Shown here piece by piece: positions 1-7,394 of a DNA stretch of 64,000 bases (within the stretch, counting starts at the first letter, position 1; every line of letters begins with the position of its first letter). The position numbers were made by a program, and so were the translations under genes. Below the pieces are notes generated by a model, which was given only the letters and a program-made list of their open reading frames with translations, ran no database searches and was not told the origin of the DNA. Location of the stretch: the NCBI GenBank assembly GCA_964523395.1, contig CAZFXS010000001.1:124001-188000 (forward strand). The letters are read 5' to 3'. This stretch comes from JANYJZ01 sp964523395. GTDB taxonomy: Bacteria; Bacteroidota; Ignavibacteria; UBA10030; SZUA-254.

Positions 1-911
1 GTAATATCAACAGCTTTTACAGAAAGAACTGTCAACACGCCAAGACTGATTTGCAGTAAGACAACAAACATGAGCATATAACCGAATCTTGAAAGGCGCT
101 TACTATCATTCTTTAATGAAATAAACCGTCCTGCAGTCCAGAGTGTCACAATTCCTACGACGATTCCCCAATATCTATGAAGGAGATGGATAATAATCTG
201 AAATGAAGTAATCGGCCCGTCTGCGCTTAATCTGATATCATCTAAAATCAATTGCTGATTGTACTGTGAAAGTGCTTCGGGGGATAATGAAGGAAATACC
301 TGTCCATAGGCAAGCGGAACGTCAGGGACAGCGAGCCCCGAATGCGTGTGCCGCATCAGCGCGCCAAGGATAAGCTGAACGAAAATCCCTGCCGTCATCA
401 AAATACTTAATGTCGTTACAGGAATTTTGTTGTTTTGTTCACGAAGTTTCGTCCGGTCTTCACGCCACCAGGATGATGTAAACAGCGCGATGGAGACTAC
501 GATGGAAAAGAAAGTTTGCGCAAGCGTAGCATGACTTACAGAAATTGCGGTAGGGAGCAGAAAGAGTACGGTTAACCCGCCTAATACACCCTGTGTGATA
601 ACAGCAGCCAATGCTATGAATCCGAGATTGCGGACCCATGTTCTTTCTTCGCGCTTCCACAGCCAGATGGCAAGAATAACAGTGAGGAATCCGACAAACG
701 ACGCAATCATACGGTGGCTATGTTCATAAAAAACTCCGCCGACCATCTGGTCGAGCGGATAAGCGAACATAAAGTGTCCGTACGTGTTAGGCCAGTCCGG
801 AACAGAAAGGCCGGATTGCGTGCTTGTGACGAGTCCCCCGGCGATAATCAGGAGAAAAGTACAACACGCTGTAAAGACAGCAAACCTGTGGAGGTTTGTG
901 TACCCCGTCAA
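1..911 (-). CDS. ctaA: Heme A synthase (COX15/CtaA), partial at window edge
   Basis: Converts heme O to heme A for the cytochrome oxidase encoded just upstream. About 303 codons are visible; the C-terminus lies beyond base 1. The frame gives a hydrophobic multi-helix protein with the family's paired heme-ligand histidines: an EHSHR motif near residues 63-67, H127 in VSHATLAQ, RHTHSG near 187-192 and IHLLHRYWG near 241-249. The duplicated motif SGLSVPDWP / SGLAVPDVP shows the two-fold repeat typical of the family. No ATG fits upstream, so I take the TTG at 911-909, which overlaps the coxB stop codon (TTGA) and has GGAG about 10 bases before it, as a translationally coupled start. Last visible gene of the oxidase operon. 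Identity is secure; the exact start is less so. Confidence 0.9.
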   Translation of the reverse strand, partial: MTGYTNLHRFAVFTACCTFLLIIAGGLVTSTQSGLSVPDWPNTYGHFMFAYPLDQMVGGVFYEHSHRMIASFVGFLTVILAIWLWKREERTWVRNLGFIALAAVITQGVLGGLTVLFLLPTAISVSHATLAQTFFSIVVSIALFTSSWWREDRTKLREQNNKIPVTTLSILMTAGIFVQLILGALMRHTHSGLAVPDVPLAYGQVFPSLSPEALSQYNQQLILDDIRLSADGPITSFQIIIHLLHRYWGIVVGIVTLWTAGRFISLKNDSKRLSRFGYMLMFVVLLQISLGVLTVLSVKAVDI

Positions 912-2266
912 TGCTGATGGTCTCCAGTCTCGGTGCTTGAAATTGCAGTTGAATCGCTTGGTGTTGTTTGTTCTTCAGGGGGTGGAGCGAGTGCTGCTTG
1001 TTGTTCATCGAACCACTGTTTAAATGCTTCCGGAGTCTGAGCGGTCATATAGCCGCGCATCCGGTAATGTCCAAGGCCGCATAACTGCGCGCAGGCAATT
1101 TCGGTCGGAGTTGCAGGTGCGATGATGATCTCATTGATACCTGCTTCGGCCATTTTGGAAATAACATCTTCGCCCATCGCGTCGCCTTTTGCGACGATCT
1201 GCGCTCCGGATTTGTCGCTGTAATTTTCCATAACCACAAACAGATCCATGTTGGATGCCGGCCGGGCTGTAATTTCTTTCATGCCTGCTTCAATGATTTT
1301 TGTAACAGCGTCTTCCATGAGAGCTTCATTTTTAGCTACGACGACTTCACCTGCGGAATTTTTCACATCTTCCATGGAATATAAATTATCCAGCTTTGCC
1401 ATCCCGCGGACTGAAACACTGCCGATCCCGGCATCCGCGAGTTTTCCAACATTTTCTTCATTCAGCATTTCGCCTTTGGAGAGGATTGCCGAACCGGAAT
1501 TATCCGCGTAATCCTGCATCACCATCATATTGTCATGCGCAGATCCCTTTGCGATATTCATCGTCTGTGTCGCCGGGAGAGAGACTTTGCGGACTTTTTT
1601 CATGGCTTCTGCAATGGAGAAGGGTTTTCTAAGCTCTTCGCGGATCTGGTCTGTCGTTTTTGTCGGTGTGAACCAAACGGGAATTGACATCCCCGGTATC
1701 GCGTCCTGCTTTACGCGGAACGGCGGGAGAGAGAAGCTGTGAATGACATCCTTTGTCGTCAGATATACTAAGACAGGTTTGTTGATCGGAACATTCAATT
1801 GATTGATGGTGGTAATATCGTCCTTCGCGTTCGGATCAGTGCGGTCGAGCCCGAGCGGGTTGTCGGAGTCAATCAGGTTGATCGCGGTTTTTCCGAATAC
1901 CCCATCCGGTCCGGGATAATGGATATTCCATGCGAATTGTTCGGCAACGACGCGGACCGTAGTGGCTTGATTCTGCGCCGGGAACGCGTCAACGCGTTTT
2001 GACCAGAGCGGAATCGAAAATATGACCAGCAATACCACTTCCACAAGAAGTACCGCAATCTCGGCATAGCTCGAGATATGGCTTTTCACACCCGTATACG
2101 ACGCGTTCGGGTTTTTTGATTTTCTGAAACGAATAAGCGTGTAGATATAGAAGATACCCCATCCCACAAACAGGATCAGCATCAGCCAGTGAATCAGGCC
2201 GATCAGATGATCAATCGCCGGTCCATGCTCAGATCCGTCGGGTGGAAGTCCTAAAAATTGTTCCAT
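908..2266 (-). CDS. coxB: Cytochrome c oxidase subunit II with a repeat insertion in the CuA domain
   Basis: Accepts electrons from cytochrome c at the CuA centre and passes them to subunit I. Two N-terminal transmembrane helices (about 20-46 and 66-88) are followed by the periplasmic CuA domain. The ligands are present: H176 in VIHSFSLP, then C392, C396, H400 and M403 in CAQLCGLGHYRM. At 452 residues it is much longer than usual, because roughly residues 205-387 are inserted between the first His ligand and the Cys pair. The insertion holds three copies of a unit of about 46 residues (approximately 246-289, 293-336, 341-384), each with a G/KGE-type turn followed by an EAGI-type helix end and a strand. 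There is no C-terminal cytochrome c domain. RBS AAGGAG; the start overlaps the preceding gene by 16 bases. Confidence 0.93.
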   Translation of the reverse strand: MEQFLGLPPDGSEHGPAIDHLIGLIHWLMLILFVGWGIFYIYTLIRFRKSKNPNASYTGVKSHISSYAEIAVLLVEVVLLVIFSIPLWSKRVDAFPAQNQATTVRVVAEQFAWNIHYPGPDGVFGKTAINLIDSDNPLGLDRTDPNAKDDITTINQLNVPINKPVLVYLTTKDVIHSFSLPPFRVKQDAIPGMSIPVWFTPTKTTDQIREELRKPFSIAEAMKKVRKVSLPATQTMNIAKGSAHDNMMVMQDYADNSGSAILSKGEMLNEENVGKLADAGIGSVSVRGMAKLDNLYSMEDVKNSAGEVVVAKNEALMEDAVTKIIEAGMKEITARPASNMDLFVVMENYSDKSGAQIVAKGDAMGEDVISKMAEAGINEIIIAPATPTEIACAQLCGLGHYRMRGYMTAQTPEAFKQWFDEQQAALAPPPEEQTTPSDSTAISSTETGDHQH

Positions 2267-2535
2267 TGCACAACTCCTTTGTTGTTGACATACGTCTCGG
2301 AAGACTTTTGCTCATTAAGTTTTTTCATGCGGTTTCTCATGAATAAAAAGAAAGCGACAAAACCGGACAATACAAATACGACAATGCCGACCATCGACAT
2401 GATCGCAGTGTTCATCCCGTCAATCATCGGTGAATCAGCCGCGCCGTAACAGCTGGGACAGGCCAGCACAACTTCGGGCAGGAATAACAATCCGGCCATA
2501 GCAACCGTAAGAACCGGCGACAATGAACGGATCAT
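2251..2535 (-). CDS. Small membrane protein with ACPSCYG motif, cox operon
   Basis: A 94-residue protein of unknown function: an N-terminal signal-like helix, then the motif ACPSCYG at about residues 24-30, a second membrane helix (about 47-66) and a basic, polar tail. The start at 2535 was chosen because it forms an ATGA overlap with the stop of the upstream small gene and places the signal sequence at the N-terminus; longer readings run back into that gene. The CxxC pair just after the first helix would lie on the periplasmic side and could bind copper or heme or act as a thiol pair, but that is inference. Its position between subunit IV and coxB points to a role in oxidase assembly or CuA maturation. 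Confidence 0.75.
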   Translation of the reverse strand: MIRSLSPVLTVAMAGLLFLPEVVLACPSCYGAADSPMIDGMNTAIMSMVGIVVFVLSGFVAFFLFMRNRMKKLNEQKSSETYVNNKGVVQWNNF

Positions 2536-2738
2536 ATATAGCTGACGTGTTTTAATTTTTTGAGAATCTTTACCGCGTAGAATACAAGACCAATGCCGGA
2601 TCCAAAGCCGAGGAATGCAAGCAACAGATTGGCAACAGATCCGCCGGAAGTGTATTCGTTGAACGCCCATCCTCCGAACCCGAATGAGAACAGGATGGAG
2701 ACGGCGATAAAGAAAATATGAAATGCTTTAAGGGACAT
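2532..2738 (-). CDS. Small two-helix membrane protein, cox operon
   Basis: A 68-residue hydrophobic protein with two predicted membrane helices (about 5-25 and 34-57), a glycine-rich connection and a short basic C-terminus. I do not recognise a family. It is locked into the operon: its start codon overlaps the subunit IV stop (TAATG) and its stop overlaps the next start (ATGA), so translation is probably coupled at both ends. Size and context suggest an accessory or assembly subunit of the oxidase, by analogy with other tiny oxidase subunits. That role is inferred from position only. Confidence 0.7.
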   Translation of the reverse strand: MSLKAFHIFFIAVSILFSFGFGGWAFNEYTSGGSVANLLLAFLGFGSGIGLVFYAVKILKKLKHVSYI

Positions 2739-3043
2739 TATTTATAGAGTATTGGATCAGAATGCGCGAATAAGGGAAGCCACATCAGGACGATGAAGAA
2801 AAACACCGTAAGGATGAGCGTGAAATAAATGACTTTCTTTTCTGAGATAAGATGCATGAAGTAACTTGCGACCAGCGTTCCTTTGACAGCAGCAACAATA
2901 AGCGCAACAATGACTGCCGGAACGACACTAAGATTAAGGTATGAAACAGCAACCGTAACTACGGTGAGTCCAAGTAAGGCAACAAATACCATGATGTATT
3001 TGCGGACATGTTTTTTAATATCTTCTGCGTGGGCGGCTTCCAT
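2738..3043 (-). CDS. coxD: Cytochrome c oxidase subunit IV (prokaryotic type)
   Basis: A 101-residue protein with three predicted membrane helices (about 17-36, 41-64, 73-93) and a short N-terminus rich in His, Glu and Lys. The pattern VKGTLVASYFMHL in the second helix region is typical of the prokaryotic subunit IV family (COX4_pro/CyoD-like), a small non-catalytic subunit that stabilises the complex. It follows coxC after 9 bases and overlaps the next small gene by one base. RBS AGGAG lies just before the ATG. The family call is good; the letter used for the gene varies between organisms. Confidence 0.85.
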   Translation of the reverse strand: MEAAHAEDIKKHVRKYIMVFVALLGLTVVTVAVSYLNLSVVPAVIVALIVAAVKGTLVASYFMHLISEKKVIYFTLILTVFFFIVLMWLPLFAHSDPILYK

Positions 3044-3052
3044 AATCTCTCC

Positions 3053-3637
3053 TTATAATAAATAGAGTACAGGGAACAGGAAAATCCAGACAAGATCGAC
3101 AAAGTGCCAGTACAATCCGGCAACTTCTATCCGGTTTGTAAAACGTGCCGGCTCGGTTTTCCACATTTTGCTTCCGGGCCCCCAGAAATATGTATTCACT
3201 ACCATTCCTCCGATGACGTGAATACCATGTAATCCGGTGAGCGTAAAGTAAATCGCGTAGAATGTATTCTTGCTCGGGACATCGCCGATAACGATATGAT
3301 GGCTGTATTCGAATCCCTTGATGATCAGGAAGCAGACGCCGAGCAGGATGGTGATTCCCATGTAGACGCGGTACTTACCGAAGTTTTTCATCATCAGCGA
3401 CGCCCATGCCATCACCATTGTTATGGAAGAGGTAATGAGGACCGCGGTGTTGAGCGTGGCAAGCGGGACGGAAAGCTCATGATGCGGCCAGTGGTCGGCG
3501 CCGATGCGCAGTAAAATATAGGTCGTAAACAATGCTCCGAAGAGCATCACTTCCGACGCGAGGAATAACCATACACCGGCCTTTGCGTTAAACAGCCCGG
3601 TGTCGGTTCGCGGAGTAATTGTATAAGGAATTTCCAT
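3053..3637 (-). CDS. coxC: Cytochrome c oxidase subunit III, five-helix form
   Basis: Core non-catalytic subunit of heme-copper oxidases. The 194-residue protein starts directly at the helix containing GVWLFLASEVMLFGALF and has five membrane helices, so it is the short bacterial form lacking the first two helices of the mitochondrial-type protein. The conserved E of SEVMLF, the GLHGIHVIGG segment and the C-terminal YWHFVDLVWIFLFPVLYL signature are all present. It lies 6 bases after coxA and 9 bases before subunit IV, in the same operon. Confidence 0.93.
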   Translation of the reverse strand: MEIPYTITPRTDTGLFNAKAGVWLFLASEVMLFGALFTTYILLRIGADHWPHHELSVPLATLNTAVLITSSITMVMAWASLMMKNFGKYRVYMGITILLGVCFLIIKGFEYSHHIVIGDVPSKNTFYAIYFTLTGLHGIHVIGGMVVNTYFWGPGSKMWKTEPARFTNRIEVAGLYWHFVDLVWIFLFPVLYLL

Positions 3638-3643
3638 GAATGA

Positions 3644-5428
3644 TCAAGCCTCTGATAATTGGTTTTGAGGAGTAAAGTCTTTTTTGTGTCCGGGAACGCT
3701 GTACTCGTATGGTCCGCGATGGACTTCGGGAACTTTGTGGAAGTTCGCGTGCGGTAGCGGAGGCGTCGGCGTCGCTGACCAATCGAGCGTGGTTGCTTCC
3801 CACGGATTGTCGTTTACCTTTTCACCCTTTTTAATGCTCATGAAAAGATTGACAATGAAGAATAACTGGAAGATCGCCATGACCCATGCGGCAATGGACA
3901 TCACTTCGTTAAGGTGAAGGACTCCCTGCGCGTGCGCGTACTGTTGCCCGCCATCATAGAGACGGCGCGATACGCCGGCAAGTCCCTGAATGAGCATCGG
4001 GAAGAAAATAAAGTTCATGCAAACGAACGAACCCCAGAAGTGGATTTTGCCGAGGCCCTCGTTCATTTTTCTTCCGGTAAGTTTCGGGAACCAGTAATAG
4101 ATGCCCGCGAACAGCGCGAAAATTGTGCCGGGCGCCACGACATAATGAAAGTGGCCGATAACATAGTAGGTATCGTGGAGCGGAATATCGGATGCCGCAA
4201 GTCCGAGCGGAAGTCCCGTTAACCCGCCAATGCCGAACATCGGGAGAAACGCGAGGGCGAATAACATCGGTGTATTGAACCGGATTGAACCGCCGTACAA
4301 TGAAATGAACATCGCCGAAAGAATGATAACAGAGGGAATGGAAATGATCATTGTCGTCGTCTGGAAGAACGAGCTGATTGCCGTGCCCATACCGGTGAGG
4401 AACATATGATGAGCCCACACGATAAAGGACATGAAGCCGAGGAAAATCGCGGCGTATACTAACGACTTGTATCCCCACAACGGTTTGCGCGTATTGTTCG
4501 CGATAACTTCACCCACAATACCCATCGCGGGCAGAATCAAAACATATACTTCTGGATGCGCGAGGAACCAAAATAAATGCTGCCAGAGGAGCGGGCTTCC
4601 GCCGCCGGAATTTGTCAGCGGCTGGCCGCTCACGACAAGGCCGGACGGCATGAAAAAGCTTGTTCCCGCAAGACGGTCCATCAATTGTAAGACACCGGCC
4701 GCTTCAAGCGGAGGGAATGCGAGAAGGAGCAGAAATGCTGTCACGAACTGCGCCCATACGAAGAAGGGAAGGCGCATGAACGTCAGCCCCTTCGCGCGCA
4801 GTTGAAGAATCGTAACGATGAAATTGACAGAACCCAGGAGAGAGGAAGTAATGAGCAGCACCATGCCGAACAGCCACATGGTTTGTCCCGTGGTCGCGAT
4901 GTTGGAAAGCGGGGGATAGGATGTCCAGCCTGAGTTTGCCGCGCCGCCGGGGACGAAGAAACTGGCAAGCATGACAACACCGCCCATGAAATAGACCCAG
5001 TAGCTCATCATATTGAGTTTCGGGAACGCCATATCCGGCGCGCCGATTTGCAAGGGCATCACGTAGTTACCGAACGCACCGACGGCCAGCGGAACAACAC
5101 CAAGAAATACCATGATTGTTCCGTGCATCGCGCCGAGCTGGTTGTAAAATTCAGGAAGCATAATGCCGTCCGGCATCGACTCTGAACTGAATAACGAACC
5201 GATGATCGGCAACGCTTCGCCTGGATACGCCAGCTGCCAGCGCATCAGCATCATAAGAGAAAAACCAAAGAACAGGAATACGAGACTTGTAAGTCCGTAT
5301 TGGATTCCTATCACTTTGTGGTCAATGGAAAATACATATTTCCGCAGGAAACCTTCTTCATGATGCGCATGATGGTGTCCGACATCGTGATGCACTTCCG
5401 CGGTGTGGGCAATGTTATTTTTACTCAT
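3644..5428 (-). CDS. coxA: Cytochrome c oxidase subunit I (heme-copper oxidase, A family)
   Basis: Catalytic subunit that reduces O2 to water and pumps protons. 594 residues with the usual helices. Heme and copper ligands are present: H102 (heme a), H291, H340 and H341 (CuB), H426 (heme a3) and H428 (heme a), with the HPEVY motif giving E293 and the cross-linked Y295. D-channel residues are present in APDMAFPKLN (D132, N139). At the K-channel site the usual lysine (PTGIK in model enzymes) aligns with I369 in PSVII, so that lysine is absent. The N-terminus is His-rich (residues 8-23). It follows a cupredoxin-like gene by 63 bases and leads coxC by 6 bases. Function is certain; its proton-uptake route is an open question. 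Confidence 0.96.
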   Translation of the reverse strand: MSKNNIAHTAEVHHDVGHHHAHHEEGFLRKYVFSIDHKVIGIQYGLTSLVFLFFGFSLMMLMRWQLAYPGEALPIIGSLFSSESMPDGIMLPEFYNQLGAMHGTIMVFLGVVPLAVGAFGNYVMPLQIGAPDMAFPKLNMMSYWVYFMGGVVMLASFFVPGGAANSGWTSYPPLSNIATTGQTMWLFGMVLLITSSLLGSVNFIVTILQLRAKGLTFMRLPFFVWAQFVTAFLLLLAFPPLEAAGVLQLMDRLAGTSFFMPSGLVVSGQPLTNSGGGSPLLWQHLFWFLAHPEVYVLILPAMGIVGEVIANNTRKPLWGYKSLVYAAIFLGFMSFIVWAHHMFLTGMGTAISSFFQTTTMIISIPSVIILSAMFISLYGGSIRFNTPMLFALAFLPMFGIGGLTGLPLGLAASDIPLHDTYYVIGHFHYVVAPGTIFALFAGIYYWFPKLTGRKMNEGLGKIHFWGSFVCMNFIFFPMLIQGLAGVSRRLYDGGQQYAHAQGVLHLNEVMSIAAWVMAIFQLFFIVNLFMSIKKGEKVNDNPWEATTLDWSATPTPPLPHANFHKVPEVHRGPYEYSVPGHKKDFTPQNQLSEA

Positions 5429-5491
5429 AGGGCGTTCTTCCGACTCTCCGTTGAGTGAACAGTTGTGAATTGGGGGATTATATGCGGAAGG

Positions 5492-6193
5492 TTACTTTCC
5501 TGCGAAGGAAAAATCCGCTGTCTTTGTATCTGATGCACCGACAGTGACCTTCATGGTCTTGGTGCCGTATTTTTCATGCCAGGCTTCGAGTTCATAATCG
5601 CCGGCTGGGAGGTTCTTAATTTCAAAAGCGCCTTTGTCGTTTGATACCGCAAAGAACGGATGGTCGAGAACGCCGATGTAGGCCGACATCCAGTTGTGGA
5701 CTTCGCATTTCACTTTTACCATGACCTCAGGTTTGTCAAAGGTCTGGGTCATCTTCATTCCCTTTTTCGGCTGGGCGATATTGAACTGTTTGCTGTTTTT
5801 GGGAAGTGAATGGACGTTGTGAAGAGTCTCATCGCTGTTCTTGATGTCAAGCTTCTGGTTTACCATCATACCGAGGACATGAGGGTGATAGGTGCAACCT
5901 TTTTGGTCGAATGTCACAGCTGTCGCCGGTGTCGGGAATTTTTTTCCTGCCAATCCGCTCTTAACATACACAAAAACATTCATCAATGTGTTATTCGAAT
6001 TCAGGACAACCGCGTCTGACTCGACATCTTTTCCGGCATGCATTTTTACGCACTTCGGGTCAGCGCTCATTTTAATTTTGGATGCTGCCGGTTTTGCTCC
6101 TGAAAAATTAATTTTTCCGGTGATATTTCCGGCGACCGCAAATGAAGCAAGGCATAACGAGGTGATTACTGCTAACACAAATTTCTGTGTCAT
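5492..6193 (-). CDS. Exported cupredoxin-like protein with C-terminal carboxypeptidase-regulatory-like domain
   Basis: A 233-residue secreted protein that is the first gene of the oxidase operon. A signal peptide (about 1-21, ending AVAG) is followed by a plastocyanin-like domain in which H134/H137-type histidines in LHNVHS and the KCEVHNWM stretch provide a plausible His-Cys-His-Met type I copper site. The last 60 residues (KGAFEIKNLPAGDYELEAWH and onward, in two short stretches) look like a carboxypeptidase-regulatory (Ig-like) domain. Such proteins are often annotated as methylamine utilisation-like. Given its place it may carry electrons to CuA or deliver copper; both are inference. RBS AGGAG; a good promoter and dyad lie about 110 bases upstream. 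Confidence 0.8.
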   Translation of the reverse strand: MTQKFVLAVITSLCLASFAVAGNITGKINFSGAKPAASKIKMSADPKCVKMHAGKDVESDAVVLNSNNTLMNVFVYVKSGLAGKKFPTPATAVTFDQKGCTYHPHVLGMMVNQKLDIKNSDETLHNVHSLPKNSKQFNIAQPKKGMKMTQTFDKPEVMVKVKCEVHNWMSAYIGVLDHPFFAVSNDKGAFEIKNLPAGDYELEAWHEKYGTKTMKVTVGASDTKTADFSFAGK

Positions 6194-6300
6194 GTATTTC
6201 TCCTAAATGATTATGGTGTAAAGGTTTCCGCAAAAACATCGCGGTAAAAAATTCTCGGGTTTAACACCCCACAGGTGAGAGGGGTTCCAAAAAGTGCCTC

Positions 6301-6329
6301 AATATAAATATCTTTTAGATATAATTCAA
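6301..6329 (-). promoter_or_regulatory. Candidate sigma-70 promoter of the oxidase operon with dyad in the spacer
   Basis: On the minus strand TTGAAT (6329-6324) and TATATT (6306-6301) are separated by 17 bases. The spacer holds a perfect dyad ATATCT-TTT-AGATAT at 6308-6322. Transcription would start near 6294, giving a leader of about 100 bases before the cupredoxin-like gene at 6193. No experiment; judged from consensus match and placement. Confidence 0.6.
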
Positions 6330-6548
6330 GCAAATTGTTGAAAATGTGATGTTTTGGAGGGGGGAGTTTTTTAAGGTAAAAAGGTAGATTTCTATAAAAT
6401 ATGGTGGCTCATGTCAGTTACTGATTACAGATGCCGGAACCTGGTCCATTGAATTCTTGAAAAAATGAAACCGCCTTCGGTATGCTGAACCATAGAGGTT
6501 AAGCAAAGTCTGCATTCAGCCGAGGGCTATTTGCTGTATCACCGCTTC

Positions 6549-6577
6549 TTGAAAACCCATTAGCCGTGTTGCATAAT
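6549..6577 (+). promoter_or_regulatory. Candidate sigma-70 promoter for the peroxiredoxin gene
   Basis: TTGAAA (6549-6554) and CATAAT (6572-6577) with 17-base spacing, 98 bases before the ATG at 6675. The gene itself has a strong GGAAAGGAG ribosome binding site. Second choice at 6588-6616 (TTGCTA-17-TACCCT) is weaker. Confidence 0.55.
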
Positions 6578-6674
6578 TCGGATTCAATTGCTATCATGAA
6601 TCGGACTTTCTACCCTTGTATCTGAAATTCCGGGACTCAACAACATATCTTTATTTATCAGGAAAGGAGCATGT

Positions 6675-7337
6675 ATGTCGCTGCGAATTAATGATGAAGC
6701 GCCGAATTTTTCTGCCGCTACAACTCAGGGAGATATTAACTTCCATGAATGGATAGGCGATGGATGGGCAATTCTGTTTTCTCACCCCAAAGATTTTACA
6801 CCCGTCTGTACAACCGAACTCGGGTATATGGCAAAACTTCAGCCCGAATTTAAGAAACGGAACTGTAAGGTGATCGGATTAAGCGTCGATCCGGTCGACA
6901 GTCACAAAAAATGGGAAGGCGATATTCAGGAAACGCAGGGACACGCGGTGAATTATCCGATGATTGGCGATCATGACCTGAAAGTCGCGAAACTCTATGA
7001 TATGCTTCCGGCCCAGGAACAGGGGACATCGGAAGGGAGAACAGCCGCGACGAATCAAACCGTTCGCAGTGTGTTTATTGTCGGCCCCGATAAAAAAATC
7101 AAACTTACGCTGACGTATCCGATGAGCACAGGAAGGAACTTTGATGAAATTCTCCGTGTGCTGGACTCTATGCAGTTAACGGCAAAGCATAAAGTCGCAA
7201 CTCCCGTGAATTGGAAAGATGGGGATGATGTTATTATCCTCGCATCTGTTCCTGAAGCGGAAGCAAAGGAAAAATTCCCCGAAGGCTGGAAAGCCCCGAA
7301 GCCGTATCTTCGTATTGTAAAGCAACCGGGAAAATAA
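6675..7337 (+). CDS. Peroxiredoxin, Prx6-like (1-Cys) family
   Basis: Thiol peroxidase that reduces hydrogen peroxide and organic peroxides in the cytoplasm. 220 residues, the full length of the Prx6 group. The active site is PKDFTPVC with peroxidatic C45 and supporting T42; the only other cysteine noted is C64 (KKRNCKV), with no resolving cysteine in the C-terminal half, which fits a 1-Cys mechanism. The C-terminal GWKAPKPYLR stretch is typical of the group. Strong RBS 5-10 bases before ATG. Followed after 57 bases by a Tat-exported DsrE-like gene; the two may be co-expressed. Family call is secure, substrate not. Confidence 0.93.
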   Translation: MSLRINDEAPNFSAATTQGDINFHEWIGDGWAILFSHPKDFTPVCTTELGYMAKLQPEFKKRNCKVIGLSVDPVDSHKKWEGDIQETQGHAVNYPMIGDHDLKVAKLYDMLPAQEQGTSEGRTAATNQTVRSVFIVGPDKKIKLTLTYPMSTGRNFDEILRVLDSMQLTAKHKVATPVNWKDGDDVIILASVPEAEAKEKFPEGWKAPKPYLRIVKQPGK

Positions 7338-7394
7338 CAAAGAAGTCGGAAACGGTATAACTCATTTATTCGTAATTTCTATTATTATTGACAT

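Larger units (their letters stand above)
6194..6674. other. Divergent intergenic region, no gene seen
   Basis: A 481-base spacer between the leftward oxidase operon and the rightward peroxiredoxin gene. It holds one candidate promoter for each direction and no convincing open frame on either strand. A short ACCCC/GGGGT inverted repeat lies at about 6268-6286 in the oxidase leader. The central part (about 6340-6540) shows nothing I can interpret. Confidence 0.6.

Noticed and set aside
3954..4478. 174-codon minus-strand frame overlapping coxA in another frame
   Set aside because: Out-of-frame shadow; the coxA frame has all conserved motifs through this region.
6340..6540. Possible small gene in the divergent gap
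   Set aside because: Short frames here end after 15-20 codons and lack ribosome binding sites.
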